Assembly (NCBI GenBank): GCA_033439765.1
Contig: JAULSN010000002.1
Location: 1,426,001 to 1,490,000, forward strand
DNA: 64,000 nucleotides
Source: Lasiosphaeria ovina
Lineage: Eukaryota; Ascomycota; Sordariomycetes; Sordariales; Lasiosphaeriaceae
Reading direction: 5' to 3'
Each line of letters begins with the position of its first letter. Positions within the stretch are counted from its first letter, which is position 1. Shown here piece after piece: positions 42,082 through 53,373 of this stretch. The notes below the pieces were generated by a model. That model had not been told where the DNA came from. It was given only the letters and a program-made list of their open reading frames with translations, and searched no databases. Both the position numbers and the translations under genes were made by a program.

Positions 42082-44562
42082 TTAAACAAGAAACAGCAGC
42101 TCCATCTCGTCTTCCTCAAACCGGACGTCGGCATGCATGATTCCATGGACATATGCCTCGCAGACCAGCCGATAAGCCCAGCGAGTCCGCAACCCTGTCT
42201 CCCCGTCATGTCCCCGATCGCCAACACCGGCATCTGTCGTCCCGGCAGCCGCTTTCACACCCGCGGCATCGCAATCCCTAGAACCGACCCCGTCCGCACG
42301 ACGACGAGACCCGGGAAGCGGAAACCCGCGCCGCACAATAAACGGCACCCGGGCGCCGCAGACGAGCCACACCTCGTCGCCCTCTTCGACCGCGTTGGCA
42401 GCCAGCCCCACATAGCCACCACTGCCGCTGCCGCTGCCGCTGCCGCTGGTCCAGAACACACCGCGCGACGCGCCGGCGCCCTCGGCCAGCATCGCCTGCA
42501 GGAAGCTGGCCTCGGCAGTCCAGGCCGACGCGAGCGAGAAGGGCGGCGGCGCTTCTTTCCCCTCTTCACTGCTACCTGCCACGGGACCGGGATCGGCAGC
42601 AGCAGCAGCAGCACCAGCCCCCTCCTCCGACACAGGAGAGGGCATGAGCGCCAGCAGCCGGTCGAAGCCCTTGCCGGCGGGGTCGCGGGCCAGGTAGGCG
42701 GGGTCGGCCGCGACGAGCGTCTTCCACAGCACGTCGCGGGGCGACTCGGCTTCGTTGCCACCTGAACCGTGGTTGTAGGGCAGCGGCAGCAGCAGCTCGA
42801 CCCGGGCGGCGGCGTCGGCGAGGAACCGCGGCAGCACGGCCAGGTTGCGCTGCGGATCGCCGCGCACCACCCCGCCCACGCGGCCCACGAGCCGCCCGTG
42901 CGGCGCGATGCACAGCAGTGACTTGTTGAGGACTAGCTCGTTATCACGCTGCTGCTGCTGCTGTTGTTGTTGTTGTTGTTGTTGCTGGGGGTGAGGTGCT
43001 GCGGCGGCGGAGGGGTTGAACTGGAACGCGCGCGCCACGGTGACGCTGCTGTTGGGGTCAGTAGCAGCGGCGCCGTCTCCGCGGACATCGCAGGTGAGCA
43101 GTTCGAAGCGGAACGCGCGGACCTCGATGAGAGTATTGTCGGATAGGTGGGTGGCGCTGAAGCGGCGGGCGTCGTGGGCCCAGACGCGGTGGGCGGGCGG
43201 GGTGCTCAGGTCGGGCACCCACGAGGGCATTTCCGAATATTCAGATGCGGATGCGGATGCGGATGCGGATGCGGGTGGCGTGTCGAGCAGCGGGCGCGGC
43301 GTGGCGATCCCGGCGAAGCCCAGCAAGCTGAAGGTGGTGCCGTGCGTGACGATGGCGAACATGGTGTCGCGGAACACGTCCGGCGCGGGCCGCGTGTAGT
43401 CGGGGGTGACGACGTGGGCGCCGCCCCACTCGCTGTCGACGAGGTTCAGCATGGCGAAGACCTTGTCGCGCGGGTCCGTGGCGCGCAGCCCGTAGAAGTC
43501 GCACAGGATGTCCTCGAGCAGCACGGCCGGCCTTTTCTTGCGGGTGCCGTCGTCATTGCTGCTATCGGGCAGATTTAGAAAGTGGCGGAGATGGCGGAAC
43601 TGGGCATAGTTGCGCACCATGGGCGGCAGCGGGACCTGGACGTGGCCGCGGGCCTCGTCGGCGAGCCGACCGAACGTAGGGTCGCTGCCGCGCTCGAGCA
43701 CGTGGTCGAGGAACAGCGGATGAAGTTCCAAGTCGCGGTAGTGGAAGCGGTGCCGGCTGGCGAAGCAGAACTCCTGCAGCACCCACGCGCGCTCGAACCA
43801 GGACGACCACAGGACGTCGACCATCTTGTCGGCCCGGTAAGGCGTGAACGGGTCCGCCCGTCCCGGGTTGTGCACGATGTGCAGCTTGTCCTCGGACCAC
43901 AGGTGCGCCACCTTGGCCAGGCCGTCGCCGGCTTCCAGCCAGACCTCGACCGCGCCGGCGCGCCGGTACACGCTGGCCATGAGCGGGATCTGGCGGGCCT
44001 TCTCGGCCGCGTCGGCCTGGTTGATGCACACGGCGTCGAGCCAGAGCAGCGGCCGGTCGGCGACGAGGCGCGTGAGGATGGTGGCCACCTTGGCGGTGAC
44101 GGGGATGTGGGAGCCATCGGCCAAGCTGAGGCTGGTCTGGGCTGCCTGTGTTCCCCAACAATATGACACGGCCGAGTAGTCGGGCCTGGCCGCGGCTGCG
44201 TCTTGGACGCTGCAGGTGACGAATTCGAAGACGACAATGCTTTCGTCGAGCTGCGGAACGCGCCGGAGGAGCCTCACACACCCCGGTGCCAGCGGTTGAT
44301 AGACGTGAAGTTTGGCGTCAGGGGCTGGCTTCAGGAGCCTGAGCGTGAGGCTCTTCACCGTGCCGCGAGTATAGGACACGTAAAACTCGTCTCCAACCAG
44401 TTCGACACCAAAAGTCATCGAGTTGCTGAAGTCGGGCCAGCCATATTTCTTCCGCTGGGCCGCCCCTTGTGGTGTCTCGATTAAGCTCATTGCTGGGCTG
44501 GGAGCTGAGGCGAGGTGGTAGTCGGGAATGTGTTGCGGGGTTCTCGGAAGTCTTGGGGACAA
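42082..44562 (-). CDS. HET-domain (heterokaryon incompatibility) protein, 826 aa
   Basis: Single exon. The HET domain occupies about residues 125-300: YSAVSYCWGT, LWLDAVCINQADAAEKARQIPLMASVYRRA, ERAWVLQEF. A block common downstream in these proteins follows (ILCDFYGLRATDPRDKVFAMLNL, VVTPDYTRPAPDVFRD). HET proteins trigger or execute non-self-induced cell death in fungi. The C-terminal half is unique. It has a Gln run (about 42949-42985, CAG/CAA), an alternating Ala-Ser run coded by a GATGCG hexamer near 43244-43272, and Gly-Ser runs. It ends with WAYRLVCEAYVHGIMHADVRF, a usual HET-protein ending for cyclised status checks ('vG..YvhG.M.GE'). The Met at 44490 (MSLIETPQG) is an alternative start. 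No breaks seen. Confidence 0.88.
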   Translation of the reverse strand: MSPRLPRTPQHIPDYHLASAPSPAMSLIETPQGAAQRKKYGWPDFSNSMTFGVELVGDEFYVSYTRGTVKSLTLRLLKPAPDAKLHVYQPLAPGCVRLLRRVPQLDESIVVFEFVTCSVQDAAAARPDYSAVSYCWGTQAAQTSLSLADGSHIPVTAKVATILTRLVADRPLLWLDAVCINQADAAEKARQIPLMASVYRRAGAVEVWLEAGDGLAKVAHLWSEDKLHIVHNPGRADPFTPYRADKMVDVLWSSWFERAWVLQEFCFASRHRFHYRDLELHPLFLDHVLERGSDPTFGRLADEARGHVQVPLPPMVRNYAQFRHLRHFLNLPDSSNDDGTRKKRPAVLLEDILCDFYGLRATDPRDKVFAMLNLVDSEWGGAHVVTPDYTRPAPDVFRDTMFAIVTHGTTFSLLGFAGIATPRPLLDTPPASASASASASEYSEMPSWVPDLSTPPAHRVWAHDARRFSATHLSDNTLIEVRAFRFELLTCDVRGDGAAATDPNSSVTVARAFQFNPSAAAAPHPQQQQQQQQQQQQQRDNELVLNKSLLCIAPHGRLVGRVGGVVRGDPQRNLAVLPRFLADAAARVELLLPLPYNHGSGGNEAESPRDVLWKTLVAADPAYLARDPAGKGFDRLLALMPSPVSEEGAGAAAAAADPGPVAGSSEEGKEAPPPFSLASAWTAEASFLQAMLAEGAGASRGVFWTSGSGSGSGSGGYVGLAANAVEEGDEVWLVCGARVPFIVRRGFPLPGSRRRADGVGSRDCDAAGVKAAAGTTDAGVGDRGHDGETGLRTRWAYRLVCEAYVHGIMHADVRFEEDEMELLFLV

Positions 44563-45029
44563 ACCAGTTGGAGCGGTCGCCTTAATTGCATCCAGGCAGC
44601 TTCGGCACCTCGTGTCCTCCGTCTTCCATCTCTACACAGGTAGCCAATATCATGCCTATCTTCAGTAATTACCTCCTACAAAATGACAATGCATGGGGCT
44701 GGTAAATATGTCTTTTGAGTTATTGTCGTCAAATAATGTTAAACATGCTCGGCCATCTACCGACCTTGGTGCTCTAGGCAGCAGCTTCTCATGAGGCTCT
44801 GCACAGCCTCCTCGAGTCCTTGGCCAAAATGCAGTTCGCACAGAGGATAAGATGAACTGGTTCCGCGGGTGTTCCGCGGGTGGCGGGGCTATGACACCGG
44901 CTTGCATAGTCCGGCCAGCCGCTGTAAAAGTATCTGTCTGATTGACGATTGACTGTTGAGTGACGTTCCCATGACCTGAAAAAAGTGCCTTCCATGGCAC
45001 CTAGACCCACAATACAATTCATGAGACGC
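44563..45029. other. Intergenic stretch
   Basis: Upstream of the HET gene and 3' flank of the next minus-strand gene; no feature recognised. Confidence 0.5.
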
Positions 45030-45585
45030 CTAATCACAGCACATAGCCCCGATCCCCCAGACAACCAGGAAGCCAAAGACGGCCCCAACTATAGCGCCGA
45101 TTTTCTTTCCCCAAGAGTCGCCAGAGTCGCCAGAGCCCGAGTTGCTGGTGCTCTGTGGCGCCGGGTCCACAGGGTCGCCCCAGGTCACGACGATGGGCAG
45201 CTTCACGTCCACTACGGACGTGGTCACCGTGTAGGTGCCCAGGTAGGAAAGGCGGTCGACAAACTGCAGAGTATACAGCGCCGAAGTGCGGTTGCGTTGG
45301 TAGTAGACGCTTACAGTCTCCCCGCAGTTGCCGCTGCTGGAATCCGTCGCGAGCCTGGTTCCGCCGGTGGCCCCCGACGTCAGGATCTCGGAGAGTGACA
45401 CCGTCACGTTGCTTCCCAGGCCCGTGAGATCCGCCCGCACGAGGGCCCCCGTCTCGTCCAGGTACATGAGATGTTGGCGGCCTAGGGTTACCTGCTCTCC
45501 CGATGTAAAGGCCAGCAGGTTCGTCTGCGGGTGCGGTGTCTGGGTCATGGTGAGGACTGTGCGTGTGTTCTTGTCAGCATCACCC

Positions 45586-45627
<42 letters not shown>

Positions 45628-47202
45628 CCATGCTTACTTGCCTTTGCTCCACGGTGTGTCTGTCATCATCGATGACGACCCTGTCTCTAGCGTGCCGTTT
45701 CTGGTATTCCTTTTGACCCAGTACTCCAGTGTCTGGCTTCCCGTGACGACCCACATGCCCTCGCCGGCCGCGTCGTACGTGGATTCGGCCATCGTCGCGC
45801 CGGAAAGAAACGGCACCGCCTCGTCCAGCACGAACCACTGCAGCGAGTACATCCCCGTCTGGCTGTTGTACGGGCTGTTGCGGGCGCCATATCGCTTGAT
45901 GATGCCGTCCGTCCCGCGGAACATCAGCGTGGCGACGACCGACATGGGCGTGCCGGTGGCTGTTTCGTAATAGTACACCGTGCTCTGCGGGACGTCATAC
46001 ATGCGCAGGAAGGAGCCGTTGACGGCGGCCGGGACAAGACCCGAAACGTTGACGGCACTGTCGTACCATGTCTGGCTCGTCGTGCTATACGAATACCCAG
46101 TGTACGGAGCTGTTACGCCGCGCAGCTCTCCAGACGACGAGATGTAAACGACGTGGGTCTATTGAATTATTCTCCTCATCAGTCGAAAGCATTCCATAGG
46201 CAGTCCGCACACGTACCTGGGAATGGGGGTCAAGGATGGCCTGCACAGGACTCCCTGCCACGGCGCCACGACCGACAATGAAAGGCGTTGCATTGTTCCA
46301 AACATATCCGTTGCTGAAAATATGGACGACATTGCCGCTGCGGTCTGAGTAGAAGATAGATCCAGCCAGCGAGTCGAACCCGCCCAGTGCCCAAGCCTCC
46401 GTGGGCGTAGAAGTTGGGGTGGAAATGCCCGTGACTGTCACCGTAGGAGGCGTCGTGGGGGTCTGGGTGACCGTCGCCGTCACGACCGTGGTTGCCGTTG
46501 AGTTCGGGCTCGCACTGCGGTGGCGTCAGTTCAGAATTGAGAAAAAAGGTGATTTTTCGTAAGGCAGGTATCTGCAATTATTAGCAGATGAGGAGAGACG
46601 TACGGCATTGGCTTGCTGGAAAGAATGACGGTGGGCGGGACGATGGCCGCAATAAGCACAACCAGACAGATGACACCTGCAGTGATGCAACACGCGCTGT
46701 TGCTCATCCAACAAAAGCCGAAGCCGAAGCATGCAAGCCGCCGCCGCTTCCGCTGCCGGGGCGTTCCTAGACCTGGTAGAGGTTCCGCGTCCAGAGGAAG
46801 CAATGTCGGCTTCTTGTGAAGCACAGCAGGCTTCTTATCCGGCAACGGGCGTTCCTTGTCGTTCGGCCACGATTTGGTATCCGGCTTCTTCAAGTCGTCA
46901 TAATAGATAGAGCTTATCGCCCGGATGTCGTCATCGGATTCTCGCGGGCTGGGCAGGGATGGAGCAAAGGCAATCCGGCCGCTCGATGACCGGTCACTCG
47001 AGTAGGAGGGGGGCCCGGTCCGAGGCGGGCTGTATACCGGTGGCGGCTGGCGTGGCGGCTGGCTTAGGGCGCTGAGGCGCGACCAGTCCGACAAGGGCGA
47101 GCCAGAACTAGAACCAGAACCGGAGCCTAAACTGGAGACAGGGCTCGGAGGCCGCTGTGTCGGGGGGTCCTGGAAGTCGTCCCCTCGCCTCGGATGGTCC
47201 AT
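45030..47202 (-). CDS. Transmembrane surface-type protein with possible lectin-like repeats, 646 aa
   Basis: Four exons: 47202-46604, 46514-46217, 46158-45642, 45556-45030. Phases close only if the third intron is GC-AG (AAAG before GCAAGT, the strong GC-donor consensus), giving 646 aa. Residues 1-150 are Pro/Ser-rich and basic, so probably cytosolic. A membrane segment follows (ACCITAGVICLVVLIAAIVPPTVIL), then a Thr-rich mucin-like stalk. Next are beta-rich repeats such as GSIFYSDRSGNVVHIF, THVVYISSSGELRGV and HLMYLDETGALVRADL, which recall blades of fucose-type lectin propellers (tentative). A second hydrophobic segment sits at the C-terminus (IGAIVGAVFGFLVVWGIGAMCC). Probably a surface protein; function unknown. 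Confidence 0.7.
45589..45624 (+). repeat. (CT)18 microsatellite inside an intron
   Basis: Uninterrupted CT dinucleotides in the third intron of the transmembrane protein gene; on the transcribed strand it is a GA tract. Confidence 0.95.
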
Positions 47203-49233
47203 GCTGGCTTCGATGATGGAAAAGCAACCTCGTGCACCTTATCTGTAACTATGAGAGGCGACAGGATGGAGACTGTCGAGATGGCAGAGACTGGGACTGT
47301 GCAAGTGTAAATAAAGAAGCACTTGGTGTGAATTAGCCAGGCTGGGGTAATAGTGGTAGAGCGTAACCAGCGCCCAACGGCGCTTGGGATGTAGTCTCGT
47401 GCGGCTGGGACATAATACCTAGGATTTAGGCACCTCAGTCTTATCTTGCTCTCGGGCAAGCCACGAGACAATATCAGCGATGGATTGCGGGGTCAAGTAC
47501 ATGTACATACCAAGGTCGACGACCAGGCACGCAGACAGGACCGGCAACGCGGTTTCCCCAAGTCTTGAAGTTTCAGGCTTGGGGTCAGAAGAAAATCCCT
47601 CAATCGTGCCCCAAGAGCGACGGAACTCTGACGAGGCTCTGGGCTCAAAGATCCGGGCATGCCAGGTATAGCGGCCTGATTTACCGCAACAGCGACGGGG
47701 CGGGGAGAGTGCCCAACAATCTTTCCCTTGTAGCGCCGGCGGCTTGCTTTAGACTCAGCTGAACAACGCCCGCAGCGGTTTCGATGAATCACAAGAGGGC
47801 ACGGCGGACACCTGCAGCAACCGTCTCCTGCGTTTTCAAAATCCTGTAGCACGCACATATGTACGCGAACGATGTGCGCCTCCTCAGCCAACCAAACCCC
47901 GCGAGGCTCTGGTTCTCAAATCGTCAACCGCTACCCTTATCAGCTCACCGAGCAGTCTTTGACACACCACCCCTCAGAAACTCCCATGACCTCCGGCAGG
48001 CTCAGTCGGTGAGTTTAAATGGTTGTCAGTTCTCTGGGCTTTTCCTCAACACAATAGTCTATCTCTGCAGATCCGCTGCAGCCTCATGCGCTGATACAAA
48101 AATAAGATGCTAATTAGTTATGCAGTTTTCGAATTCAATTCTTGGGCTCCGAACTCACACATGACCGATGTTGATAGCCTGGCAAGAGCCCCCTCCTTAA
48201 TGGCAAACAGACCTCACACACTATCAGCCAGCTTCACTTGGCCGTGTGCTGTCCGGTGGGTGTTGGGGGACAAATAATTACTACTGATAAAAATTGCTTG
48301 ACAGTCGCCTCAGACCTCTCATTGAGGCAAGTCTGAGGAAATTCTCCGTCTCCCTGAAACTCAAATGAAGACTTCAAAAAGTGACCCCAGTTGTCACAAC
48401 ACATCCACCTTTGCCTCGCCACCAAAACGCACACGCTGGCCTCGGCCAGTCTATTGATGTTGATAAATCTGGGCCTGGTATTCAGTCTCTGAAGTGTGAA
48501 TATCGTGATTTGCATTCATGAAGGGGTAATAAGATGGGTAGGTAGTTAAGAACTAATAAACCGTAAAGTAAAATCTAATTCGACTCTTTAGTCTTTCTCG
48601 CCCAGTTGGCCAACCATCAGGCTTTGAACTCCGATCTTGCAAGGCGACTGGGGACCTACTTTGGACAAAAAGCCTGGGAAGACGACTTGTGAGGCAACCG
48701 CCTCATTTCCCTTGTTGCCGCGATCTTTGGGGCCCTTGTTAACTAGATCAGCGTAAAGAATCAACGACAATGCCACACACAACGTCAAATAGCTATGACG
48801 GTAGATCCCCTTCGAAGAATCTTAACGCGGCTGGCTGCATCATCTGCCCGCCCGCCCAGAGTCTGAAGCGCGAAAACATGTGACAAGATTTCAGCATGTC
48901 TAATTAAATCAAAGAATGTTGTATATACATTGGTGGCCATTTGGCAAGCCGACAACCACATACATGTTAATACATGGGGATACGAGGAAGCATGCACATC
49001 CCAGTAGCAATTAGGTACCCACCTCCCTCCGTCTTCCAACAACAACCACTCGGGTATACAGCCCAACTGATGTCCAAGCTCGGCCAGGCCGGGTTCCGCA
49101 GATGGAAACGAGAAGGGAGTTAAACGTAGGTAGGTAGGTAGGTAGTTATTTTGATTACAATTTGGGAGAAAAAAGAGGCTCGGAGAAGAAATAATCAGGG
49201 GCCAGCCGCCATAACACACCACCGCCACATCAA
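47203..49233. other. 2-kb stretch without a recognised gene
   Basis: Promoter side of the 45-47 kb gene, then sequence with only short, unconvincing open frames on either strand. A (GGTA)n microsatellite lies near 49126-49146. Confidence 0.45.
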
Positions 49234-50529
49234 CTACGCCGCCAGCTCGCGCACGCCCTCTTCGGGCCCGGGCGCCTCGAAGACGGGCCCGGGGCGGCGC
49301 TGCTGGTCGGGGTAGTAGGGGTAGCCTTTATACGCGGCGGGGAGCGGCTCGGAGCCGGGCGCCTCGGACAGTGCGCCGGGGAAGGACTCGGACGACGGTT
49401 TGACGTCGTAGTGCGGCCCGCCGCCATCTATTTCGTGTATATGGTGGCTCCCCGAGTCCGCGTCCTTGTCGCCAGCGGCAGCGGCGGCGGCGGCGGCGGC
49501 GGCCTGCCTCCGGCGCTTCCGCCAGAGCAGAAACGTGGCGAGGCCGATGGCGAGGATTAAGGCCGCCACGCCGACGCCGATCCCGGCGATCGCGCCCGTC
49601 GACAAGCTGTTTGATGGTGTTGATGGGATGGTGGTGCCGTTGACGTTGTTTGCTGCCCCGGCGCCCGGCGGCGGGGTGGCCGCGACCAGGTCGCTCGTGG
49701 CTGTGTCTCTGCTGCTTGCTCCGCTCGTTGTGCCTGAACTGCTCGAGCTGCCTGAGCCGCCTGAGCTGCCCGAGTTCCCTGAGCTGCCCGAGTTCCCTGA
49801 GCTGCCCGAGGTGCCTGAGCTTCCCGACTTGTCTGAGCTTCCCGACGTGTCTGATTCCCCTGAGCTGCCTGGTTTGCCTGGGCTGATTGGTCTGTCTGGC
49901 TTGTCTGGGCTGCCCGAGCTGCTCGGGCTGGGTCTGGTGATGGTGTTGGCTTTGGTGCTAGGACTAGGGCTGGTTGATATGTCGCTGGACTTAAAGTTGA
50001 TCTGGATCATGGGGGCGTAGAGGGTGAGCATCGAGGCATACTCATTGGGAAGGGTCATGCTACCGAGGTTGGTGGTGGTGACGCCGTCGCAATATACTGT
50101 TCGAACCGACGTCGACTGTACGACGCGGACGCATGTCTGGCCGTTGACGTTTGCACAAGCGTAGTTTGACGAGCAGCAGCCAATGGCCGTCTCGCCTTCC
50201 TTCATGACGAACTGCACGGGCCAGCCCTGGGACGTTGTCTTGGGGCCGGCGGTGGCGGTGCAGGCTGATGTGTAGCCCGCTGGGCAATGAACACCCGGCG
50301 AGTAGAACCCCCAGCCATACACGGCCCCGGTCGGCGCGGGGATTCCTTGGGAAGTTGGCGGCCAGCACGACGTGGCATCTCGGACCCCGTCTGGTCCGCA
50401 CTCCTGGCCCTTCCAGCCAAAGTTGCAAGTCGTGCATGCTGGAAAGAGGGGGGCACAGTCGAACGGGGGAGTGAATACTTGGGTGAAAGGCCCCAGGTTG
50501 ACCCGGTCCTGGCCAGCCACAACGGCCAT
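49234..50529 (-). CDS. Single-pass membrane mucin-like protein, 431 aa
   Basis: Single exon. The N-terminal domain (about residues 1-170) has many Cys (TTCNFGWKGQECGPDG, TSCWPP, HCPAGYTSAC, IGCCSSNYACANVNGQTC) and resembles the ectodomain of fungal single-pass proteins. A long Ser/Gly/Pro/Asp repeat stalk follows (about 190-275, SGSSGNSGSSGNSG). Next are the membrane helix (AIAGIGVGVAALILAIGLATFLLW), a stop-transfer RKRRRQ and a cytosolic tail with an Ala10 run and a Pro/Tyr-rich end. This topology suits a cell-wall sensor or adhesion protein. There is no obvious signal peptide at the N-terminus, so a missed upstream exon is possible; related proteins often lack a clear one. Confidence 0.75.
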   Translation of the reverse strand: MAVVAGQDRVNLGPFTQVFTPPFDCAPLFPACTTCNFGWKGQECGPDGVRDATSCWPPTSQGIPAPTGAVYGWGFYSPGVHCPAGYTSACTATAGPKTTSQGWPVQFVMKEGETAIGCCSSNYACANVNGQTCVRVVQSTSVRTVYCDGVTTTNLGSMTLPNEYASMLTLYAPMIQINFKSSDISTSPSPSTKANTITRPSPSSSGSPDKPDRPISPGKPGSSGESDTSGSSDKSGSSGTSGSSGNSGSSGNSGSSGGSGSSSSSGTTSGASSRDTATSDLVAATPPPGAGAANNVNGTTIPSTPSNSLSTGAIAGIGVGVAALILAIGLATFLLWRKRRRQAAAAAAAAAAGDKDADSGSHHIHEIDGGGPHYDVKPSSESFPGALSEAPGSEPLPAAYKGYPYYPDQQRRPGPVFEAPGPEEGVRELAA

Positions 50530-53373
50530 GCCTGGGTCTGAGTCGCAGCCGCGACCTGCCCCGGGAAGTAGGCCTAGATCTAGGTCAGGTGGGGTTTCCC
50601 TCGCTCCCAGCCTGCTGCAAGCTCTCTCGCGGTTGTCGAGACTGTCGAGGCTGCCGTCAAGATTGGTCGTCGAGCTGGCTGCGGGCCCGTCGACTCGGGC
50701 AAGAACCGAAGACGGATTATCCGGCAGCCGGAAACTTCAGGGAGGGAAACAGAAGGAAGAGTGTCCCGGGTGTTTGGGTGCAGACGGGGGCGGTGCCGGC
50801 CGACTTAAGAAGAATTAAGCTCCTTCCCACCTACCTACAGGGCTGCACAGCCGTGCCTGTGCTCCTGCAAAGACCAACAAAGATGCATTTGCGTCGACGG
50901 GCCGAGAGTGATTAACCCACATCGGGAGCTTTGCCCCTGAGCACGTCCGAGTCTCTAGCGGCGGGTCCCTGTTCTCAACCGGGCTGAAAGGGCACGGCGC
51001 GCTTTTATTGGACCGAGCCGCAATCCTCTCGGCCTTTACCCAGGCTTGGCGGTTGCGCTGGGGGCGGCCCAGGGCCTGGGGCCACACGCCTCGTAGGGCC
51101 CGAGGTGGCAAGTCCCACAAGGCGGACAGGGGTGGCCATCCTTCGGCTTCGATCTTGCGGGCTGGTGCCTTGGTGCGCCGGCTTGGCACAACCCTAGAGG
51201 CAGTCGACAGGCGCAAACCCCGTTGGCAATAATATTTCTGGAACACTCAGTCTTCCAATAGGTAAGCCCAGACGCCACTCCCTTCGTCGCCGTCACCCTG
51301 CAGCACCCACCCGCCCACACGCCTCATACCACTATGCCCGGTTTGGTGTCTTCTCTCCGTTGTTGGTTGTGGACCGTGCCGAGTCGCAGTGGATTCAATG
51401 CGCCGCTCGCTGCCAACCCACCGGCCATCCTTCCAAAAATCAACGGCAGCTCTGCACCTCCAGCTGCCCTGGCCATCCAATAACATCCGAGGGCCAGCAT
51501 CTCCAATCTCATGTCATCTCCATGTCATCTTGTGTGAGTTTCGACGTGAGCCTCCAGCAAATCCCGCGCATCCCATCGTCATCATAAGCTCATTAAACTA
51601 CAAATGCGAGCCTACCCCAAAGCCCTCTTTGTCAATGACACAGCAGTCTCTGTACTTACTTGCTTGTATTTACCTGCCGCTCGTGCACACAGTCAAGTGT
51701 GTCAAATAGCGAACCGCTGAGAAAGAAGATCAGTCTAGTGCGTGGCTTGGTACGGAGTCACCTGGGTGCCCACTGCCACCATCCACTGCCCAGGCGCTGA
51801 CATGTCGTGACTTGGCGCAGTGTTGTACTCAAAATGTGCCACTCCGCACGGAAACCCGAGTTTCCCTTGGCGCTCTTTCCAGAAGCCTGGGGTCAGCGGT
51901 CCTCGGGGTACACAGATTTCCGACCATCCATCTCGAATATTTCGGAATGGGAATTCGGACCTGAGCGGTGCTCGGATTGGGCAGAGATAAAAAAAAAAAG
52001 ATTGACAATGACACATCATTATCAAAGTTGCATTGTAGTCATGCGGGCCTGCAAATTCGATCCCTTCGAACCTCAGGCCGACAGGTCCCCAAACGGGACT
52101 CGAATTGGATTGCATGTAATTATTGAACCAGCGGGGGAGCTGCGGCCCGTACCAGCCAGAATATTTTTGCGTAGCCAAGACCACTCGCCGTATGCGGTTC
52201 GTGTGGGGTCTTGGTGCAGGATGGGTTGAGTAGCGTTGCTCAAGGCTGAATAGACAGCCTAGCCACGTTCCCAAAATAGCCAGCCAAATGAACGAATGTC
52301 AGCTTATTTGTTCGAGCGTCAGGCGCGGACCATATTGCCTAGCCTAGGACAGGCAGGTGGATAGGCTATCATCCAATCTTGATAACCCGTTACAGTGTTC
52401 AGACCAAACACCGTCTTGAACACATTTTGGGATTGTTATCGATCGACGATCCAAAAGGGTGGCGACAGGGATTGGCCAACCTGCTTCGACGCGTGTGCTG
52501 TACAACGTCGACGAGAAACGTACAACGTGGATATGGATCAAACAGTTTCAAGAACAAACAGTCATGCCGAGAAGGGTCCGACCAGTTACAATCGCCTCAG
52601 AAAACGCGCAAGCCAAAGAACCGCCAGCCCAGACTGATTGAATCTAACATGCCAATACCAACACATAGACAAGATGCACATCGCTTGATTGTTTCTTCTG
52701 GGCAGGCTGTCCGGTCCTTTGGTTTGAGGTTGCTCATCGCTTTGTATTGTTGAACCCCTTCCCTCACATCAATCGTAGACCTTTATCCATAACGTTATCA
52801 GATTTAAGTCTTACGTCTGATTATCGTGCGCAGGTTGAGCAAAGCTGCAAAACTCTCCTGCTTGGACAAATGAAGGCTATAATAATTAAAACAGGAGAGC
52901 GAATTACAACCCCATACTCCTGAAAAGCTGTGCTCTGTGAATCTATTTTGGCTATCGGTGAACCGTGGGGAACCCAGCCGCCAAACATGTCTCACCTCTG
53001 CCAGCACGGATTCATCTGCCGATTTAGGTAGTCACAAAGAAGTTGGACGACCACACGCGGTGGGTGGCGGCATTGTGCCATCCGCACCCACGTCACTATC
53101 CGCCTGTCTTTCTCTGCCCGGCAGGATGAAAGGGGAACCCCGTGGCAGGCGCATTAAATGATTGTTTGACAACGAAATCTCACAGTCAAACAAAGTGAAT
53201 TCGCACCTCGGCACAAAATAAAGCAGAAAACTAGTCAAACTTTATTAAGCCCGGTCTCCACTTTGCACCACCCATCCCATCTAATTCCTCCGAAAGAACA
53301 TAAATCCCAACCCTGAAAATTGACCGTGAATACAATCTCCACCCAAACCTAAAGACCAAAAACTGCGACAGCG
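50530..53373. other. 2.8-kb stretch without a recognised gene
   Basis: Several open frames of 60-180 codons overlap on both strands, but none shows family resemblance, intron structure or start context. It may hold promoters for the genes on both sides. Confidence 0.45.

Noticed and set aside
51735..52274. 179-codon minus-strand open frame
   Set aside because: Aromatic- and Pro-rich text without repeats of known folds, splice structure or start context; kept as unassigned intergenic sequence.
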